Positions 1 through 9,204 of a stretch of 64,000 nucleotides of DNA are shown in pieces. Numbering within the stretch: position 1 is the stretch's first letter; every line of letters begins with the position of its first letter. A model generated the notes under the pieces. The model did not search any database. It was not told where the DNA came from and saw only the letters and a list, made by a program, of their open reading frames with translations. The translations under genes were made by a program, and so were the position numbers. Source of the DNA: Occultella aeris (lineage in GTDB: Bacteria; Actinomycetota; Actinomycetes; Actinomycetales; Beutenbergiaceae); contig NZ_CACRYJ010000058.1 of assembly GCF_902703175.1 (NCBI RefSeq), forward strand, positions 124,001-188,000. Reading direction: 5' to 3'.

Positions 1-2260
1 TCCGCTTGCGGCGCTTGGCCAGCGTGGCGGCCCGTTCCGCGGCCTCACGCTTGTCGGCGATCTGACGGGCCGTGCGGTCGTCCGGGGCCACCAGGAAGGT
101 GTCACCGGCGCGCGGCACTGAGGTCAGACCGAGGACCTGCACCGGACGAGCCGGACTCGCCTCGGGCACGGTCTCACCGTGCTCGTCGAACATCGCGCGG
201 ACCCGGCCGTGGGCCGTCCCCGCCACGATGGCGTCCCCGACGCGCAGCGTCCCGGACTGGACCAGCACGGTCGCGACGGCGCCGCGCCCCTTGTCCAGGT
301 TGGCCTCGATGGCCACACCACGGGCGTCCTTGTTGGGGTTCGCCCGCAGTTCCAGCGCGGCATCCGCGGTCAGCAGAACGGCCTCGAGAAGCTCGTCGAT
401 GCCGGTGCGGTTACGCGCCGAGACGTTCACGAACATGGTGTCGCCGCCGTACTCCTCAGCCACCAGGTTGTACTCGGTGAGCTGCTGGCGGATCTTGTCC
501 GGGTTGGCGTCCGGCTTGTCCACCTTGTTCACGGCGACCACGATCGGCACACCGGCCGCCTGCACGTGGTTCAGCGCCTCCACGGTCTGCGGCATCACGC
601 CGTCGTCCGCGGCGACCACCAGGATCGCGATGTCGGTCACCTGCGCACCACGGGCACGCATGGCGGTGAACGCCTCGTGACCGGGGGTGTCGATGAACGT
701 GATCGCACGGTCGGCGCCCTCGTGCTGGGTCTGCACCTGGTAGGCACCGATGTGCTGGGTGATGCCACCGGCTTCGCCGGCCACCACGTCGGTGCTGCGG
801 ATCGCGTCGAGCAGCCGCGTCTTACCGTGGTCGACGTGACCCATGACGGTCACGACCGGCGGCCGGGGCTCCAGGTCCGAATCGTCCTCGGCGGCCTCTT
901 CGGCCTCGAGGTCGATGTCGAACGTGCCGAGCAGCTCGCGGTCCTCCTCCTCGGGCGAGACGATCTCGATGACGTACCCGAGCTCGGCGCCGAGGGACTG
1001 GAACGTGTCCTCGTCCAGCGACTGGGTCGCGGTCGCCATCTCACCGAGGTGGAACAGGACCGTGACCAGGCTCGCGGGGTTCGCATCGATCCGGTCCGCG
1101 AAATCCGCCAGGGACGCACCGGCCCGGATCCGGATGACGGTGGAGCCGTCGCCACGGGGGACCTGGACGCCGCCGATGGACGGCGCGGACTGCTGCTCGA
1201 ACTCTTGACGCTTCGCCCGCTTGGACTTGCGGCCACGGACGGGACGGCCACCGGCGCGACCGAACGCACCCTGGGTGCCGCCACGCCCTCCTCGGCCACC
1301 GCCGCCGGGACGGCCGCCGAAGCCACCGCCACCACCAGCACCTGGGCCACCGCCGCCGCCGGGACGGCCGCCGAAGCCACCGCCACCACCAGCACCGCCG
1401 GGGCCACCACGGCCACCGCCGGGTGCGCCACGTCCACCACCGGGGCCGCCACCACGGGCGGGAGCACCGGGGCGGGACACGGCACTACGGCCGGGCATCA
1501 TGCCCGGGGTGGGCCGGTTGGCACCACCGGGGCGCGGTCCGCCGGTGCCGCCCGGACGCGGTCCGGCTGCGCCGGTGCCGCCCGGACGGGGCATGCCCTG
1601 CGACGGCGCGAACGGGTTGTTGCCGGGACGGGGCGGTCGAGGGCCGCCGGTGCGGTCGCCACGGTCGGGACGGTCGCCACGATCCGGGCGGTCGCCGCGG
1701 TCGGGGCGCTCGCCACGCTCGGGTCGGGCGCCGGGGCGGGGCATGCCCTGCGACGGCGCGAACGGGTTGTTGCCGGGACGCGCCGTCGACGGGCGCGGCG
1801 CCGGCCGGGCGCCCGGCGTGGGCCGGTCGGCAGAGTCGGCCTTGGCCTCGTCGGGACGCTCCTGCGGAGTCCGCGGACCGGGGGCCGGGGCCTTCGCAGC
1901 TGGTGCGGCCGGAGCCTCGGCGGCGGCCGGAGGAGGTGTCGCGGGCGCCTCGGCGACCGGTGCGGCCTGGCTCGGTGCAGGTGCGGCCTGCTCGACCGGA
2001 GCCGCGGGAACGGCCTCGGACGCAGGCTTCGCCGCCGCCTGGCGCGGGGCCGGGGCGGGCTTGCTGGCGGGCTTCTTCGCCGGGGCGGCCGGTGCGGCCT
2101 CCGCGGCCGGGAAGGCCTCGCGGAGCCGCCGCTGGACCGGCGGCTCGATGGTGGATGAGGCGGACTTGACGAACTCTCCGAGTTCGTTCAACTTCGCCAT
2201 CACGGACTTGCTGTCGACGCCGAGCTCTTTCGCTAGCTCGTGGACGCGGACCTTTGCCAC
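1..2260 (-). CDS. infB: Translation initiation factor IF-2 (3' end outside window)
   Basis: IF-2 is the GTPase that places initiator fMet-tRNA in the ribosomal P site. The start is the GTG at 2260, preceded by an AGGAG ribosome site; 753 codons lie in the window. The N-terminus ([15 protein letters not shown]) is the IF2N helical motif. It is followed by a long Pro/Ala and then Gly/Arg-rich linker (about residues 60-340), a second IF2N-like segment, and the G domain with GHVDHGKT (near base 835), DTPGHEAF and NKVD. The visible part stops in the domain after the G domain ([12 protein letters not shown]), so the C-terminal fMet-tRNA binding domains are off the left edge. It is the last gene of the rimP-nusA-ylxR-infB group. 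Two in-frame DNA duplications lie in the linker. Confidence 0.97.
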   Translation of the reverse strand, partial: MAKVRVHELAKELGVDSKSVMAKLNELGEFVKSASSTIEPPVQRRLREAFPAAEAAPAAPAKKPASKPAPAPRQAAAKPASEAVPAAPVEQAAPAPSQAAPVAEAPATPPPAAAEAPAAPAAKAPAPGPRTPQERPDEAKADSADRPTPGARPAPRPSTARPGNNPFAPSQGMPRPGARPERGERPDRGDRPDRGDRPDRGDRTGGPRPPRPGNNPFAPSQGMPRPGGTGAAGPRPGGTGGPRPGGANRPTPGMMPGRSAVSRPGAPARGGGPGGGRGAPGGGRGGPGGAGGGGGFGGRPGGGGGPGAGGGGGFGGRPGGGGRGGRGGTQGAFGRAGGRPVRGRKSKRAKRQEFEQQSAPSIGGVQVPRGDGSTVIRIRAGASLADFADRIDANPASLVTVLFHLGEMATATQSLDEDTFQSLGAELGYVIEIVSPEEEDRELLGTFDIDLEAEEAAEDDSDLEPRPPVVTVMGHVDHGKTRLLDAIRSTDVVAGEAGGITQHIGAYQVQTQHEGADRAITFIDTPGHEAFTAMRARGAQVTDIAILVVAADDGVMPQTVEALNHVQAAGVPIVVAVNKVDKPDANPDKIRQQLTEYNLVAEEYGGDTMFVNVSARNRTGIDELLEAVLLTADAALELRANPNKDARGVAIEANLDKGRGAVATVLVQSGTLRVGDAIVAGTAHGRVRAMFDEHGETVPEASPARPVQVLGLTSVPRAGDTFLVAPDDRTARQIADKREAAERAATLAKRRKR
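1301..1396. repeat. In-frame 42-bp direct repeat in the infB linker
   Basis: The same 42 bases occur at 1301-1342 and 1355-1396, offset by 54 bp (18 codons), so the reading frame is kept. They encode part of the Gly-rich stretch (FGGRPGGG type) of the IF-2 linker. This looks like a recent tandem duplication in disordered, low-complexity coding sequence. Confidence 0.85.
1587..1780. repeat. In-frame 44-bp direct repeat in the infB linker
   Basis: An identical 44-bp block is present at 1587-1630 and 1737-1780, offset by 150 bp (50 codons). Each copy encodes [15 protein letters not shown]. The sequence between the copies is Asp/Arg/Gly-rich. The multiple-of-three offset means the duplication lengthens the linker without a frameshift. 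Confidence 0.9.
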
Positions 2261-2317
2261 AACTCTCCTGTCTCGGTCCGCCCAAGACAGGGACGGACCG
2301 TCGTTAGTGCTGCTTAC

Positions 2318-2683
2318 TCATCGCTGGGTACTCATCGGGTGCCCATCGGCTTCTGACCCGCTCTCTTGTTCGATGATCGACGGTGTCGTGCGCACGTTCC
2401 GGACGAACCACTCCTCCACCCGGGAGACCTCGGCCGGCGCTTCGAGTCGAAGCGCGCGTCCGATCGCTCGGCGGTTGACGGCGCGGTCCAGGCAGTCGGG
2501 ATGCGGATGCACCCAGGCTCCCCGTCCCGGTGCGCTCGTGGTCACATCGACGACGACGGCGTGAGCCGCGATCGTTCGATCTGCCACCAGGCGTACCAGG
2601 CCGGACCGTGGACCCCGCTCGCGACATCCCACGCAGGTGCGTACCGGTCCGGCGGTCTGGGACCGTCGGATGCTCTCAGTCAT
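2318..2683 (-). CDS. ylxR: YlxR family RNA-binding protein (DUF448)
   Basis: A 121-residue protein with the family signature RTCVGCRERGPRSGLVRLV near the N-terminus and GRGAWVHPHPDCLDRAVNRRA in the middle. YlxR proteins are small nucleic-acid binders encoded between nusA and infB in many Gram-positive bacteria; roles in RNase P modulation or transcription have been proposed for relatives, but the function here is not shown. It sits 57 bp upstream of infB and 102 bp downstream of nusA on the same strand, so it is probably co-transcribed. The last 15 or so residues (after IIEQESGS) look unstructured. Confidence 0.92.
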   Translation of the reverse strand: MTESIRRSQTAGPVRTCVGCRERGPRSGLVRLVADRTIAAHAVVVDVTTSAPGRGAWVHPHPDCLDRAVNRRAIGRALRLEAPAEVSRVEEWFVRNVRTTPSIIEQESGSEADGHPMSTQR

Positions 2684-2785
2684 CGCAATGACCTCTTAGC
2701 TCACGGGTGGCCGGAATCCGGCACACCTGAACGGCATGCGTCTGCAGGTGGGGGTGTCGGGCGCGGAGGCCCACGGATGAGTGTA

Positions 2786-3802
2786 CTACTCCTGCTCGCC
2801 CGGCGATCCCGGGTACGCGTCCCCCGGCACCGGGGTGTCGGGCCGGATGTCGATGCGCCACCCGGTCAGGCGGGCGGCCAGACGGGCGTTCTGGCCCTCC
2901 TTGCCGATGGCCAGCGAGAGCTGGTAGTCGGGGACCACGACGCGCGCGGAACGGGCTGCCGCGTCGACGATCTCGACGCTGCTGACCCGGGCCGGGGACA
3001 GCGCGGACGCCACGAACGTCGCAGGGTCGTCGCTGTAGTCGACGATGTCGATCTTCTCGCCGTGCAGCTCGGCCATGACCGCGCGGACCCGCTGCCCCAT
3101 CGGACCGATGCAGGCGCCCTTGGCGCCCAGCCCGGCCACCTTGGAGTGCACCGCCATCTTGCTGCGGTGCCCGGCCTCGCGGGCCAGCGCCGCGATCTCG
3201 ACGCTGCCGTCGGCGACCTCGGGGACCTCGAGGGCGAACAGGCGCCGGACCAGGTTGGGGTGGGTGCGCGAGATCGTGATGGACGGGCCCTTGGGCCCGC
3301 GGGTGACCTCGAGCACGTAGGCGCGCAGTCGCTCGCCGTGCGTGTAGGTCTCGGTCGGCACCTGCTCGTGAGCCGGCAGGACCGCCTCGATCCCGCCGAT
3401 GTCCACCAGGACCACCTTCGGGTTGGAGCCCTGTTGGATCACGCCGGCGACGACGTCGCCCTCCTTGCCACGGAAGGTCCCCAGCACGGCGTCGTCCTCC
3501 GCGTCCCGCAGCCGCTGCAGGATCACCTGACGCGCGGTCGAGGTGGCGATCCGACCGAAGTCGGCCGGGGTGTCGTCGTACTCGGGGCCGTAGTCGCCCG
3601 GCTCGCCGTCCTCGAGCCGCTCCCGCGCGTACACGGTGACGTGACCGCTGGTGCGGTCCAGCTCGACGCGTGCGTCATCGGCGGCGCCCTCCGTGCGGTG
3701 GTACGCGGACAGCAGCGCCTGCTCGATCGCCGAGACGAGGACGTCCAGCGGGATGTCCCGTTCCCGCTCGATCATGCGCAGGGTGTTCATGTCGATGTCC
3801 AT
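2786..3802 (-). CDS. nusA: Transcription termination/antitermination factor NusA
   Basis: NusA binds RNA polymerase and nascent RNA to modulate pausing, termination and antitermination. The chosen ATG at 3802 ([18 protein letters not shown]) has GAGGAACG upstream and gives 338 residues, the usual size in Actinobacteria, which lack the C-terminal repeats of E. coli NusA. Visible parts are the N-terminal polymerase-binding domain (1-110), an S1 domain (about 115-190, including [10 protein letters not shown]) and two KH domains (about 195-335, with [14 protein letters not shown] and [13 protein letters not shown]). A longer open frame continues upstream but overlaps rimP and lacks family similarity. 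It starts 13 bp after rimP ends. Confidence 0.96.
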   Translation of the reverse strand: MDIDMNTLRMIERERDIPLDVLVSAIEQALLSAYHRTEGAADDARVELDRTSGHVTVYARERLEDGEPGDYGPEYDDTPADFGRIATSTARQVILQRLRDAEDDAVLGTFRGKEGDVVAGVIQQGSNPKVVLVDIGGIEAVLPAHEQVPTETYTHGERLRAYVLEVTRGPKGPSITISRTHPNLVRRLFALEVPEVADGSVEIAALAREAGHRSKMAVHSKVAGLGAKGACIGPMGQRVRAVMAELHGEKIDIVDYSDDPATFVASALSPARVSSVEIVDAAARSARVVVPDYQLSLAIGKEGQNARLAARLTGWRIDIRPDTPVPGDAYPGSPGEQE

Positions 3803-3815
3803 GAAAACGTTCCTC

Positions 3816-4322
3816 TCAGTCCTGCGCGTCGTCGACGCGGTGGAAGTCGACCTCGACCGTGCCCCGGACCACGTCGGCCAGGGGGACGATGAGGGGCTCG
3901 GCGCGATCGGCAGGGGGCTGCAGGACGATCGCGGTGCCGTCCGCCTCACGGATCCGGCCGGTGAGGGTGCCACCGGAGGTGGTGAGCGTCACCAAGCGGC
4001 CCACGGCGCGGCGGAAGTGGCGCGGCTCTGTGAGCGGCCGGGACAGACCCGGGGTGGAGACCTCGAGCAGGTAGGCGCCGTCGATCAGGTCGTCGACCTC
4101 GTCCAGGCGCGTGGACACGGCCTTGGACACGTCGGCGAGGAGGTCGGAGTCGACCCCGCCCGGGCCGTCGGCCAGGTCGACCGTGACCTGCACCACCCGG
4201 TGCCGGCCCGAGCCGACCACGGACACGGCCTCGAGGAACAGCCCGCCATCGGTGACGGCCGGCTCAAGCGCCTCGAACAACAGGGCGCCCACGTCGGCGC
4301 CAGGGCCCTGCGATCGGCTCAT
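3816..4322 (-). CDS. rimP: Ribosome maturation factor RimP
   Basis: RimP is needed for 30S subunit maturation. The 168-residue product has the two-domain layout: an N-terminal alpha/beta domain with [20 protein letters not shown], the strongest family signature, and a C-terminal SH3-like domain ([18 protein letters not shown]). The ATG at 4322 is preceded by AAGGAGAG. It is the first gene of the rimP-nusA-ylxR-infB group, the standard bacterial order. The upstream interval (4323-4454) is shared with a divergent lipoprotein gene and holds an inverted repeat. Confidence 0.95.
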   Translation of the reverse strand: MSRSQGPGADVGALLFEALEPAVTDGGLFLEAVSVVGSGRHRVVQVTVDLADGPGGVDSDLLADVSKAVSTRLDEVDDLIDGAYLLEVSTPGLSRPLTEPRHFRRAVGRLVTLTTSGGTLTGRIREADGTAIVLQPPADRAEPLIVPLADVVRGTVEVDFHRVDDAQD

Positions 4323-4343
4323 CGGACTCTCCTTGTGAAGTTG

Positions 4344-4358
4344 TCACTGTCTCAGTGA
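4344..4358. promoter_or_regulatory. Inverted repeat in rimP/lipoprotein divergent interval
   Basis: TCACTG-tct-CAGTGA is a perfect 6-bp inverted repeat 22 bp upstream of the rimP start, in the 132-bp interval between rimP (-) and the lipoprotein gene (+). It could be an operator or simply part of the 5' leader; no clear -35/-10 pair stands out beside it. Confidence 0.3.
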
Positions 4359-4454
4359 TGGTGTGTGGACCAATCATGCCCGCCCAACTCCGGCGGCGCG
4401 CGGTCCCCGCGGCGAACACCCCAGCGTAGGTGTGCGCCGTGGCAGGATCAACGC

Positions 4455-5441
4455 GTGCACACCTCCGTCCGCCACTCCCAGGGGCGCCTCCTCGGCGCCC
4501 TGCTTGTGTCCGGCGCCCTCCTGCTGGCCGGGTGCGGGGTGCGCTTGGACGGGCCGCCTCCGGAGGTCCCGAGCCCCGAACCCGGCGAGATCCTGCGGCA
4601 GGAGGCCGCGCTTGAGACGGCGGAGATCCTGGCGCTCGCCGAGGCCGCCGGGGCGGAGGCGCAGGCGTCCGGCGCGACCGGGGACGCGCCGGGTGATCTC
4701 GCGCACATTGCCTCCGACGCGACCACCCACCTGACCGATCTCGGTGGTGTATGGACCGCGCCGCCGCGGCCCTCGGCGACCGACGGCGCCGACTCCGGCG
4801 ACGAGGCCACCGAACCCGCCCCCACGCCGTCGGGCCCGGTCACCGGTGAGGACGTGCTCGACGCGCTCGAGGGCTCCACGGCCGCCGATAGCGCCGCCGA
4901 TCCGGACGCCGACGCGGACCTGGCGACCCTGCTCGCCTCGATCGCGATCAACCGGGCACTGTGGGCCGCCGAGCTCCGCGCCGACCTCGGTCTGCCGGGC
5001 GGCCCCGACGGCTCAGCCGATCCGGCTACCGCCGACCTCGACATTCCGGACCCGCTCCCGGCGTCGGCGGCGCCGGTGGTACGAACCCTGGACGCGCTCG
5101 GCTACACCCAGGAGGTCATCGCGGCCCGCGGGGACTCCTCCGAGCGCGGCGAGGCGGCCGCTGCGGCCCTCACGCTGCGCGACATGGCGGAGGACGTCGC
5201 CGTCGCGGCCGGCATCGACGGCACCGACGCGGACCCCCGCGTGGCGGCGTACTCGATCGACACCGCGGACCTGCAGGGTGCCCGGGAGACACTCATCGCC
5301 GAGCTGCTGCCCGGATGGCTCGCCCAGGTGCCTGACGCCGAGACCGCCGTCCGGGCGCCGCTGATCGCGCTGGCGACGCAGGCCGCGTTCCTCGGCCAGG
5401 ACCCGGACCTGCGGATCGCGACGTATCCCGGCCTAGGCTGA
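4455..5441 (+). CDS. Lipoprotein with DUF4439 ferritin-like domain
   Basis: A probable secreted lipoprotein of 328 residues. The GTG at 4455 is chosen because it begins directly before a signal peptide with lipobox LLLAGC (Cys27); an open frame extends further upstream but has no signal. The mature part begins with a Pro/Glu-rich stretch, then a low-complexity Asp/Ala linker. The C-terminal 150 residues ([18 protein letters not shown] ... [12 protein letters not shown]) are helical and resemble the actinobacterial ferritin-like DUF4439 family commonly found beside rimP/nusA. No metal-binding ExxH pattern is obvious, so iron binding is not claimed. Its last 9 bp overlap the convergent end of proS. 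Confidence 0.75.
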   Translation: MHTSVRHSQGRLLGALLVSGALLLAGCGVRLDGPPPEVPSPEPGEILRQEAALETAEILALAEAAGAEAQASGATGDAPGDLAHIASDATTHLTDLGGVWTAPPRPSATDGADSGDEATEPAPTPSGPVTGEDVLDALEGSTAADSAADPDADADLATLLASIAINRALWAAELRADLGLPGGPDGSADPATADLDIPDPLPASAAPVVRTLDALGYTQEVIAARGDSSERGEAAAAALTLRDMAEDVAVAAGIDGTDADPRVAAYSIDTADLQGARETLIAELLPGWLAQVPDAETAVRAPLIALATQAAFLGQDPDLRIATYPGLG

Positions 5442-7241
5442 CGCCCCTGCGAGCAACTCCAGCAGGCGGGCCACGGCCGCGTCGGGCGCCAGCTCCTCCC
5501 GGTCGCCGGAGGCGCGGGTGCGGACCTCCACCACGCCGTCGGCCAGCCCACGACCGACCACCAGCGCGAACGGCAGTCCGAGCAGCTCGGAGTCGGCGAA
5601 CTTCACGCCCGCCGAGACCTTGACCCGGTCGTCGTAGAGCACCTCGACGCCGGCCGCCTCCAACTGCGCGGCCAGGCCCTCCGCCGTCGTGAAGACGGCC
5701 TCGTCCTTGCCGGTGGCGAGCACGTGCACGTGGGCGGGCGCGACCTGGACCGGCCAGGACAGGCCCTTGTCGTCGCAGGTCTTCTCGGCGATGGCGGCCA
5801 GCGCCCGGGTGACCCCGATCCCGTAGGAACCCATGGTGACCGTGACGGCCTTGCCGTTGGAGTCGAGCACCTTCAGGTCGAGGGCCTTGGCGAACTTCTG
5901 CCCGAGGGCGAAGATGTGACCGATCTCGATGCCGCGAGCCAGTTCGAGCGGACCGGAACCGTCCGGGGCGGGGTCGCCGACGCGCACCTCGGCGACGTCG
6001 ATGACGCCGTCTGCGGTGAAGTCCCGCCCGGCGACGAGCCCGAAGACGTGCTTGCCCGCCGCGTTGGCCCCGGTGATCCATGCGGTGCCGTCCACCACTC
6101 GCGGGTCGAGCAGGTAACGAACCGCCCCTTCAGCACTGTCGGTGCCGTCGGAGTCACGCGGCGTACCGTTCGGGCCGAGCACGCCGGGTCCGATGTACCC
6201 GGCGACCAGCTCGGGGTGGCTGGCCAGGTCCTTCGCGGTGGCCTGCTCGACCTCGGCCGGGAACACGGCGGCCTCGAGGCGCTTGGCGTCCACCTGCCGG
6301 TCCCCCGGCAGGCCGATCACGAGCAGCTCCCGGGCGCCGGTGGGCGAGACCAGGGTGACCACGACGTTCTTCAGCGTGTCCGCGCCCGTCCACGCGCCGC
6401 CGTCGGGCTTGGCCTGCGTGGCGTTGGCCACGTCGACCAATGACTCGATGGTCGGGGTGTCCGGCGTGTCCGCGACGTACGCGGCGGGCAGGCCGGCGAC
6501 CACGGCCGCCTCGACCGGCTCCGGCGACGGCGTGTGCACCGCCTCGACGTTCGCGGCGTACCCGCCGGGCGAGCGCACGTAGGTGTCCTCGCCGATCTCG
6601 CACGGGAACAGGAACTCCTCCGAGCGCGAGCCGCCCATCGCCCCGGACATCGCCGAGACGATCACGTAGTCGAGGCCGAGGCGGGTGAAGATCCGCTCGT
6701 ACGCGGCGCGCTGGGCGTCGTAGGAGGCGGCCAGGCCGGCCTCGTCGATGTCGAAGGAGTAGGCGTCCTTCATGATGAACTCGCGGCCTCGGATCAGGCC
6801 GGCGCGCGGGCGGGACTCGTCGCGGTACTTGGTCTGGATCTGGTAGAGCGTGAGCGGGAGCTCCTTGTAGGAGGAGTACAGGTCCTTGACCAGGAGGGTG
6901 AACATCTCCTCGTGCGTGGGCGCGAGGAGGTAGTCGGCCTCCTTGCGGTCCTGGAGCCGGAACAGGTTCGGGCCGTACTCGGTCCAGCGGCCGGTCGCCT
7001 CGTAGGGCTCCCGCGGCAGCAGCGCCGGGAAGTGCACCTCCTGCGCCCCGGTCGCGTCCATCTCCTCGCGCACGATCGCCTCGACCTTGGCGAGGACCTT
7101 CAGTCCGAGCGGCAGCCAGGAGTAGATCCCGGGGGCGGTGCGGCGGATGTAGCCCGCCCGCACCAGGAGGCGGTGGCTCGCGACCTCGGCATCGGCCGGG
7201 TCCTCTCGCAGGGTCCGCAGGAACAGTTTCGACATCCGCAT
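5433..7241 (-). CDS. proS: Prolyl-tRNA synthetase (bacterial type with editing insert)
   Basis: Charges tRNA-Pro with proline. About 602 residues with class II motifs: motif 1 around [21 protein letters not shown], motif 2 in [28 protein letters not shown], and motif 3 near [16 protein letters not shown]. Between motifs 2 and 3 (about 230-390) is the YbaK-like insert that hydrolyses mischarged Ala-tRNA-Pro. The C-terminus is an anticodon-binding domain ending in [10 protein letters not shown]. Possible starts are GTG 7247, ATG 7241 and ATG 7235; none has a good ribosome site. A TAGACT hexamer at 7255-7260 would put transcription start next to the first of these, so leaderless translation is plausible. 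It is convergent with the DUF4439 gene and overlaps it by 9 bp. Confidence 0.96.
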   Translation of the reverse strand: MRMSKLFLRTLREDPADAEVASHRLLVRAGYIRRTAPGIYSWLPLGLKVLAKVEAIVREEMDATGAQEVHFPALLPREPYEATGRWTEYGPNLFRLQDRKEADYLLAPTHEEMFTLLVKDLYSSYKELPLTLYQIQTKYRDESRPRAGLIRGREFIMKDAYSFDIDEAGLAASYDAQRAAYERIFTRLGLDYVIVSAMSGAMGGSRSEEFLFPCEIGEDTYVRSPGGYAANVEAVHTPSPEPVEAAVVAGLPAAYVADTPDTPTIESLVDVANATQAKPDGGAWTGADTLKNVVVTLVSPTGARELLVIGLPGDRQVDAKRLEAAVFPAEVEQATAKDLASHPELVAGYIGPGVLGPNGTPRDSDGTDSAEGAVRYLLDPRVVDGTAWITGANAAGKHVFGLVAGRDFTADGVIDVAEVRVGDPAPDGSGPLELARGIEIGHIFALGQKFAKALDLKVLDSNGKAVTVTMGSYGIGVTRALAAIAEKTCDDKGLSWPVQVAPAHVHVLATGKDEAVFTTAEGLAAQLEAAGVEVLYDDRVKVSAGVKFADSELLGLPFALVVGRGLADGVVEVRTRASGDREELAPDAAVARLLELLAGASA

Positions 7242-7254
7242 CAGCACGCGGGCG

Positions 7255-7260
7255 AGTCTA
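7255..7260 (-). promoter_or_regulatory. Candidate -10 element of proS
   Basis: TAGACT on the minus strand, with predicted transcription start about 7248, directly at the GTG/ATG start cluster of proS (7247-7235). No convincing -35 box is visible. The short distance suggests a leaderless mRNA. Confidence 0.35.
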
Positions 7261-7322
7261 TCCGCTGCAACTGGCCAGGATTCTCCCTGGCATGAGCCGA
7301 ACTCCCTTGCCAGACTGGGACG

Positions 7323-8198
7323 ATGCCGGAGCTACCGGAGGTCCAGGGCCTCGTCGACTTCCTCACCGAACGCACCGTCGGCCGCAAGGTCGCCGCCGTG
7401 CACGTGCTCGGGATCCAGACGCTGAAGACGTTCTCACCCGCGCCGGACGCGCTCGCCGGCGGAACCGTGGCGGAGGTGGCCCGGCGCGGCAAGTGGCTCG
7501 ACCTGCGGGTCGAGGACCTGCCCGACGGCGACCTGCACCTGGTCTTCCACCTCGCCCGGGCCGGGTGGTTGCGCTGGCACGAGAAGCTCCCCGGAGGCGT
7601 GTCCCGGTCGCCGAAGTCGCCGGTCGCACTGCGGGTCGACCTGGACGACGGGTCCGGTTTCAGCCTGACCGAGGCCGGCACCCGCAAGCGCCTCGCCGTG
7701 TACGTGGTGGCCTCCCCCGAGGAGGTTCCGGCGATCGCGAGCCTCGGCATCGAGCCGCTCTCGGCGGAGTTCACCCGGGACGCGTTCGCGGCGATCCTCG
7801 CCGGACGCAAGCAGCAGATCAAGGGCGTGCTGCGCGAGCAGGGCACGATCGCCGGGATCGGGAACGCCTACAGTGACGACATCCTGCACGCGGCGCGGAT
7901 GAGCCCGTTCGCGATCAGCTCTTCGCTCGACGACGAGGCGGTGACCCGGCTGTACAACGCCATCGGGGAGGTGCTCCGGCCCGCGATAGAGGCGTCCTCG
8001 GGCCGTCCGGCAGCGGAGCTCAAGGACGCGAAGCGGTCCGGGATGCGCGTGCACGGTCGCGCCGGACAGGAATGCGGGGTCTGCGGGGATGTGATCCGGG
8101 AGGTCTCGTTCGCCGACTCGGCCCTGCAGTACTGCGCGACCTGCCAGACCGGCGGGAAGATCCTTGCCGACCGGCGGATGTCGAAGTTGCTCCGCTGA
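7323..8198 (+). CDS. Fpg/Nei family DNA glycosylase/AP lyase
   Basis: Base-excision repair enzyme family that removes oxidised bases and cuts the abasic site. The 291-residue product starts MPELPEV, giving the catalytic N-terminal Pro and Glu3. The conserved Lys is in RRGKWLDL, the helix-two-turn-helix includes [12 protein letters not shown], and the C-terminus has a CxxC-CxxC zinc finger (ECGVCG ... YCATCQ). In the finger, the position of E. coli Fpg Arg258 (in QRATFYC) is Ser (DSALQYC), so one residue used to hold the lesion phosphate is missing. This suggests a divergent actinobacterial Fpg/Nei subfamily rather than a standard MutM. The gene is isolated, diverging from proS and convergent with a GNAT gene. 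Confidence 0.88.
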   Translation: MPELPEVQGLVDFLTERTVGRKVAAVHVLGIQTLKTFSPAPDALAGGTVAEVARRGKWLDLRVEDLPDGDLHLVFHLARAGWLRWHEKLPGGVSRSPKSPVALRVDLDDGSGFSLTEAGTRKRLAVYVVASPEEVPAIASLGIEPLSAEFTRDAFAAILAGRKQQIKGVLREQGTIAGIGNAYSDDILHAARMSPFAISSSLDDEAVTRLYNAIGEVLRPAIEASSGRPAAELKDAKRSGMRVHGRAGQECGVCGDVIREVSFADSALQYCATCQTGGKILADRRMSKLLR

Positions 8199-8215
8199 GG
8201 CGCGCGACCCCAGGC

Positions 8216-8290
8216 GCTGAGATCGCACCTACGGGGTCGAGATCGGACACGTTCGTGGTCCGATCTCAAGGGCAAAGGTGCGATGTCAGC
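8216..8290. terminator. Nested bidirectional hairpin between convergent genes
   Basis: Two perfect or near-perfect inverted repeats are nested. The outer arms 8216-8230 and 8276-8290 match at 14 of 15 positions (GCTGAGATCGCACCT against its complement). The inner arms 8239-8248 and 8258-8267 are a perfect 10-bp pair (GAGATCGGAC / GTCCGATCTC) with a 9-nt loop. It fills the gap between the Fpg-family gene (+) and the GNAT gene (-), so a bidirectional terminator is the simplest reading. The unusual length and nesting also fit a dispersed palindromic element. Confidence 0.6.
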
Positions 8291-8299
8291 GGGGTGGTC

Positions 8300-9178
8300 C
8301 TAGAACAGGATCGTCGCGAACGTCCCCACCTCGCGAAAGCCCACCCTGCGGTAGGCCGCGAGCGCGGGTGCGTTGTAGGAGTTCACGTACAGGGACACCA
8401 GCGGGGCCACCTGGGCGCGGGCGTACGCGACCACGGCGGCCATGCCGGCGACGGCGTGGCCCTGGCCGCGCAGGTCCGGGTGCACCCAGACACCCTGGAC
8501 CTGGGTGACGCCGAGCGCCACGGTGCCGAGCTCGGCCTTGAACACCACGCGACGGCCCTCAGGGCCCTCGTCGATCCGGGACAGCGACCGACCGCCCTGA
8601 ACCAGGGATCGGACTCGGCGCTCGTATCCTCCACCGGCCATCAGCGGGGAGTAGCCGACCTCCTCGGTGAACATCGCCACGCACGCCGGCAGCAGCAGGT
8701 CGAGGTCGTTCACGGACGTCAGTGAGACCCCGGGGTCGGGTGCGACGAGCGGGTCGCCGTCGATGACCATGGACGGCTGGTCGGGGCGGATGTCCCTTGG
8801 CGTGGGCGCGAAGCCGCGCATCGCCTCCCACAGCCGCATCACGTCGTGGGCGGGGCCGACCACCGAGGAGAACCGGCGCGAGCGTCGCCGCACGTGATCG
8901 GCGACGGCCTCGACCGCGACGTCCGACAGGCGCAACGGCACCAGGTTCCCGCCGGTCCAGCACAGACCGGTCAGCCCGTGGGGTTCCCGGATGCACAGGA
9001 GCTGGTCGCGGTAGAACCCGTAGGAGGACATCGCCTCGACGTGCTCGCCCAGCAGAGCGGCGTCGACCGGGTCCTGTTTGGCGAACGCGATCAACTCGGC
9101 CACGTCCGCCGAGCGCGCGTCCTGGACCACCACATCGGGGTGGGTCTGCAGGGGTGCGCGCCATGGCCACGTCGGCAT
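8300..9178 (-). CDS. GNAT family N-acetyltransferase with DUF4081 N-terminal domain
   Basis: A 292-residue protein starting at ATG 9178 (MPTWPWRAPLQ); the open frame runs further upstream into ispG but that part is a shadow. Residues 30-140 resemble the DUF4081 domain that precedes a GNAT domain in many actinobacterial proteins. Residues 150-292 are GNAT-like, with the acetyl-CoA binding segment GVWVHPDLRGQGHAVAGMAAVV and a final YNAPALAAYRRVGFREVGTFATILF. Substrate is unknown. It follows ispG by 26 bp on the same strand, an arrangement common in Actinobacteria. Confidence 0.85.
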   Translation of the reverse strand: MPTWPWRAPLQTHPDVVVQDARSADVAELIAFAKQDPVDAALLGEHVEAMSSYGFYRDQLLCIREPHGLTGLCWTGGNLVPLRLSDVAVEAVADHVRRRSRRFSSVVGPAHDVMRLWEAMRGFAPTPRDIRPDQPSMVIDGDPLVAPDPGVSLTSVNDLDLLLPACVAMFTEEVGYSPLMAGGGYERRVRSLVQGGRSLSRIDEGPEGRRVVFKAELGTVALGVTQVQGVWVHPDLRGQGHAVAGMAAVVAYARAQVAPLVSLYVNSYNAPALAAYRRVGFREVGTFATILF

Positions 9179-9204
9179 GTTGCGATTGTGCCTCACCCGG
9201 CGGG

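Noticed and set aside
179-2158. Long plus-strand open frame opposite infB
   Set aside because: It is the antisense of the Gly/Ala/Arg-rich IF-2 coding region. The protein is low-complexity, has no family features, and the minus strand encodes a clear IF-2.
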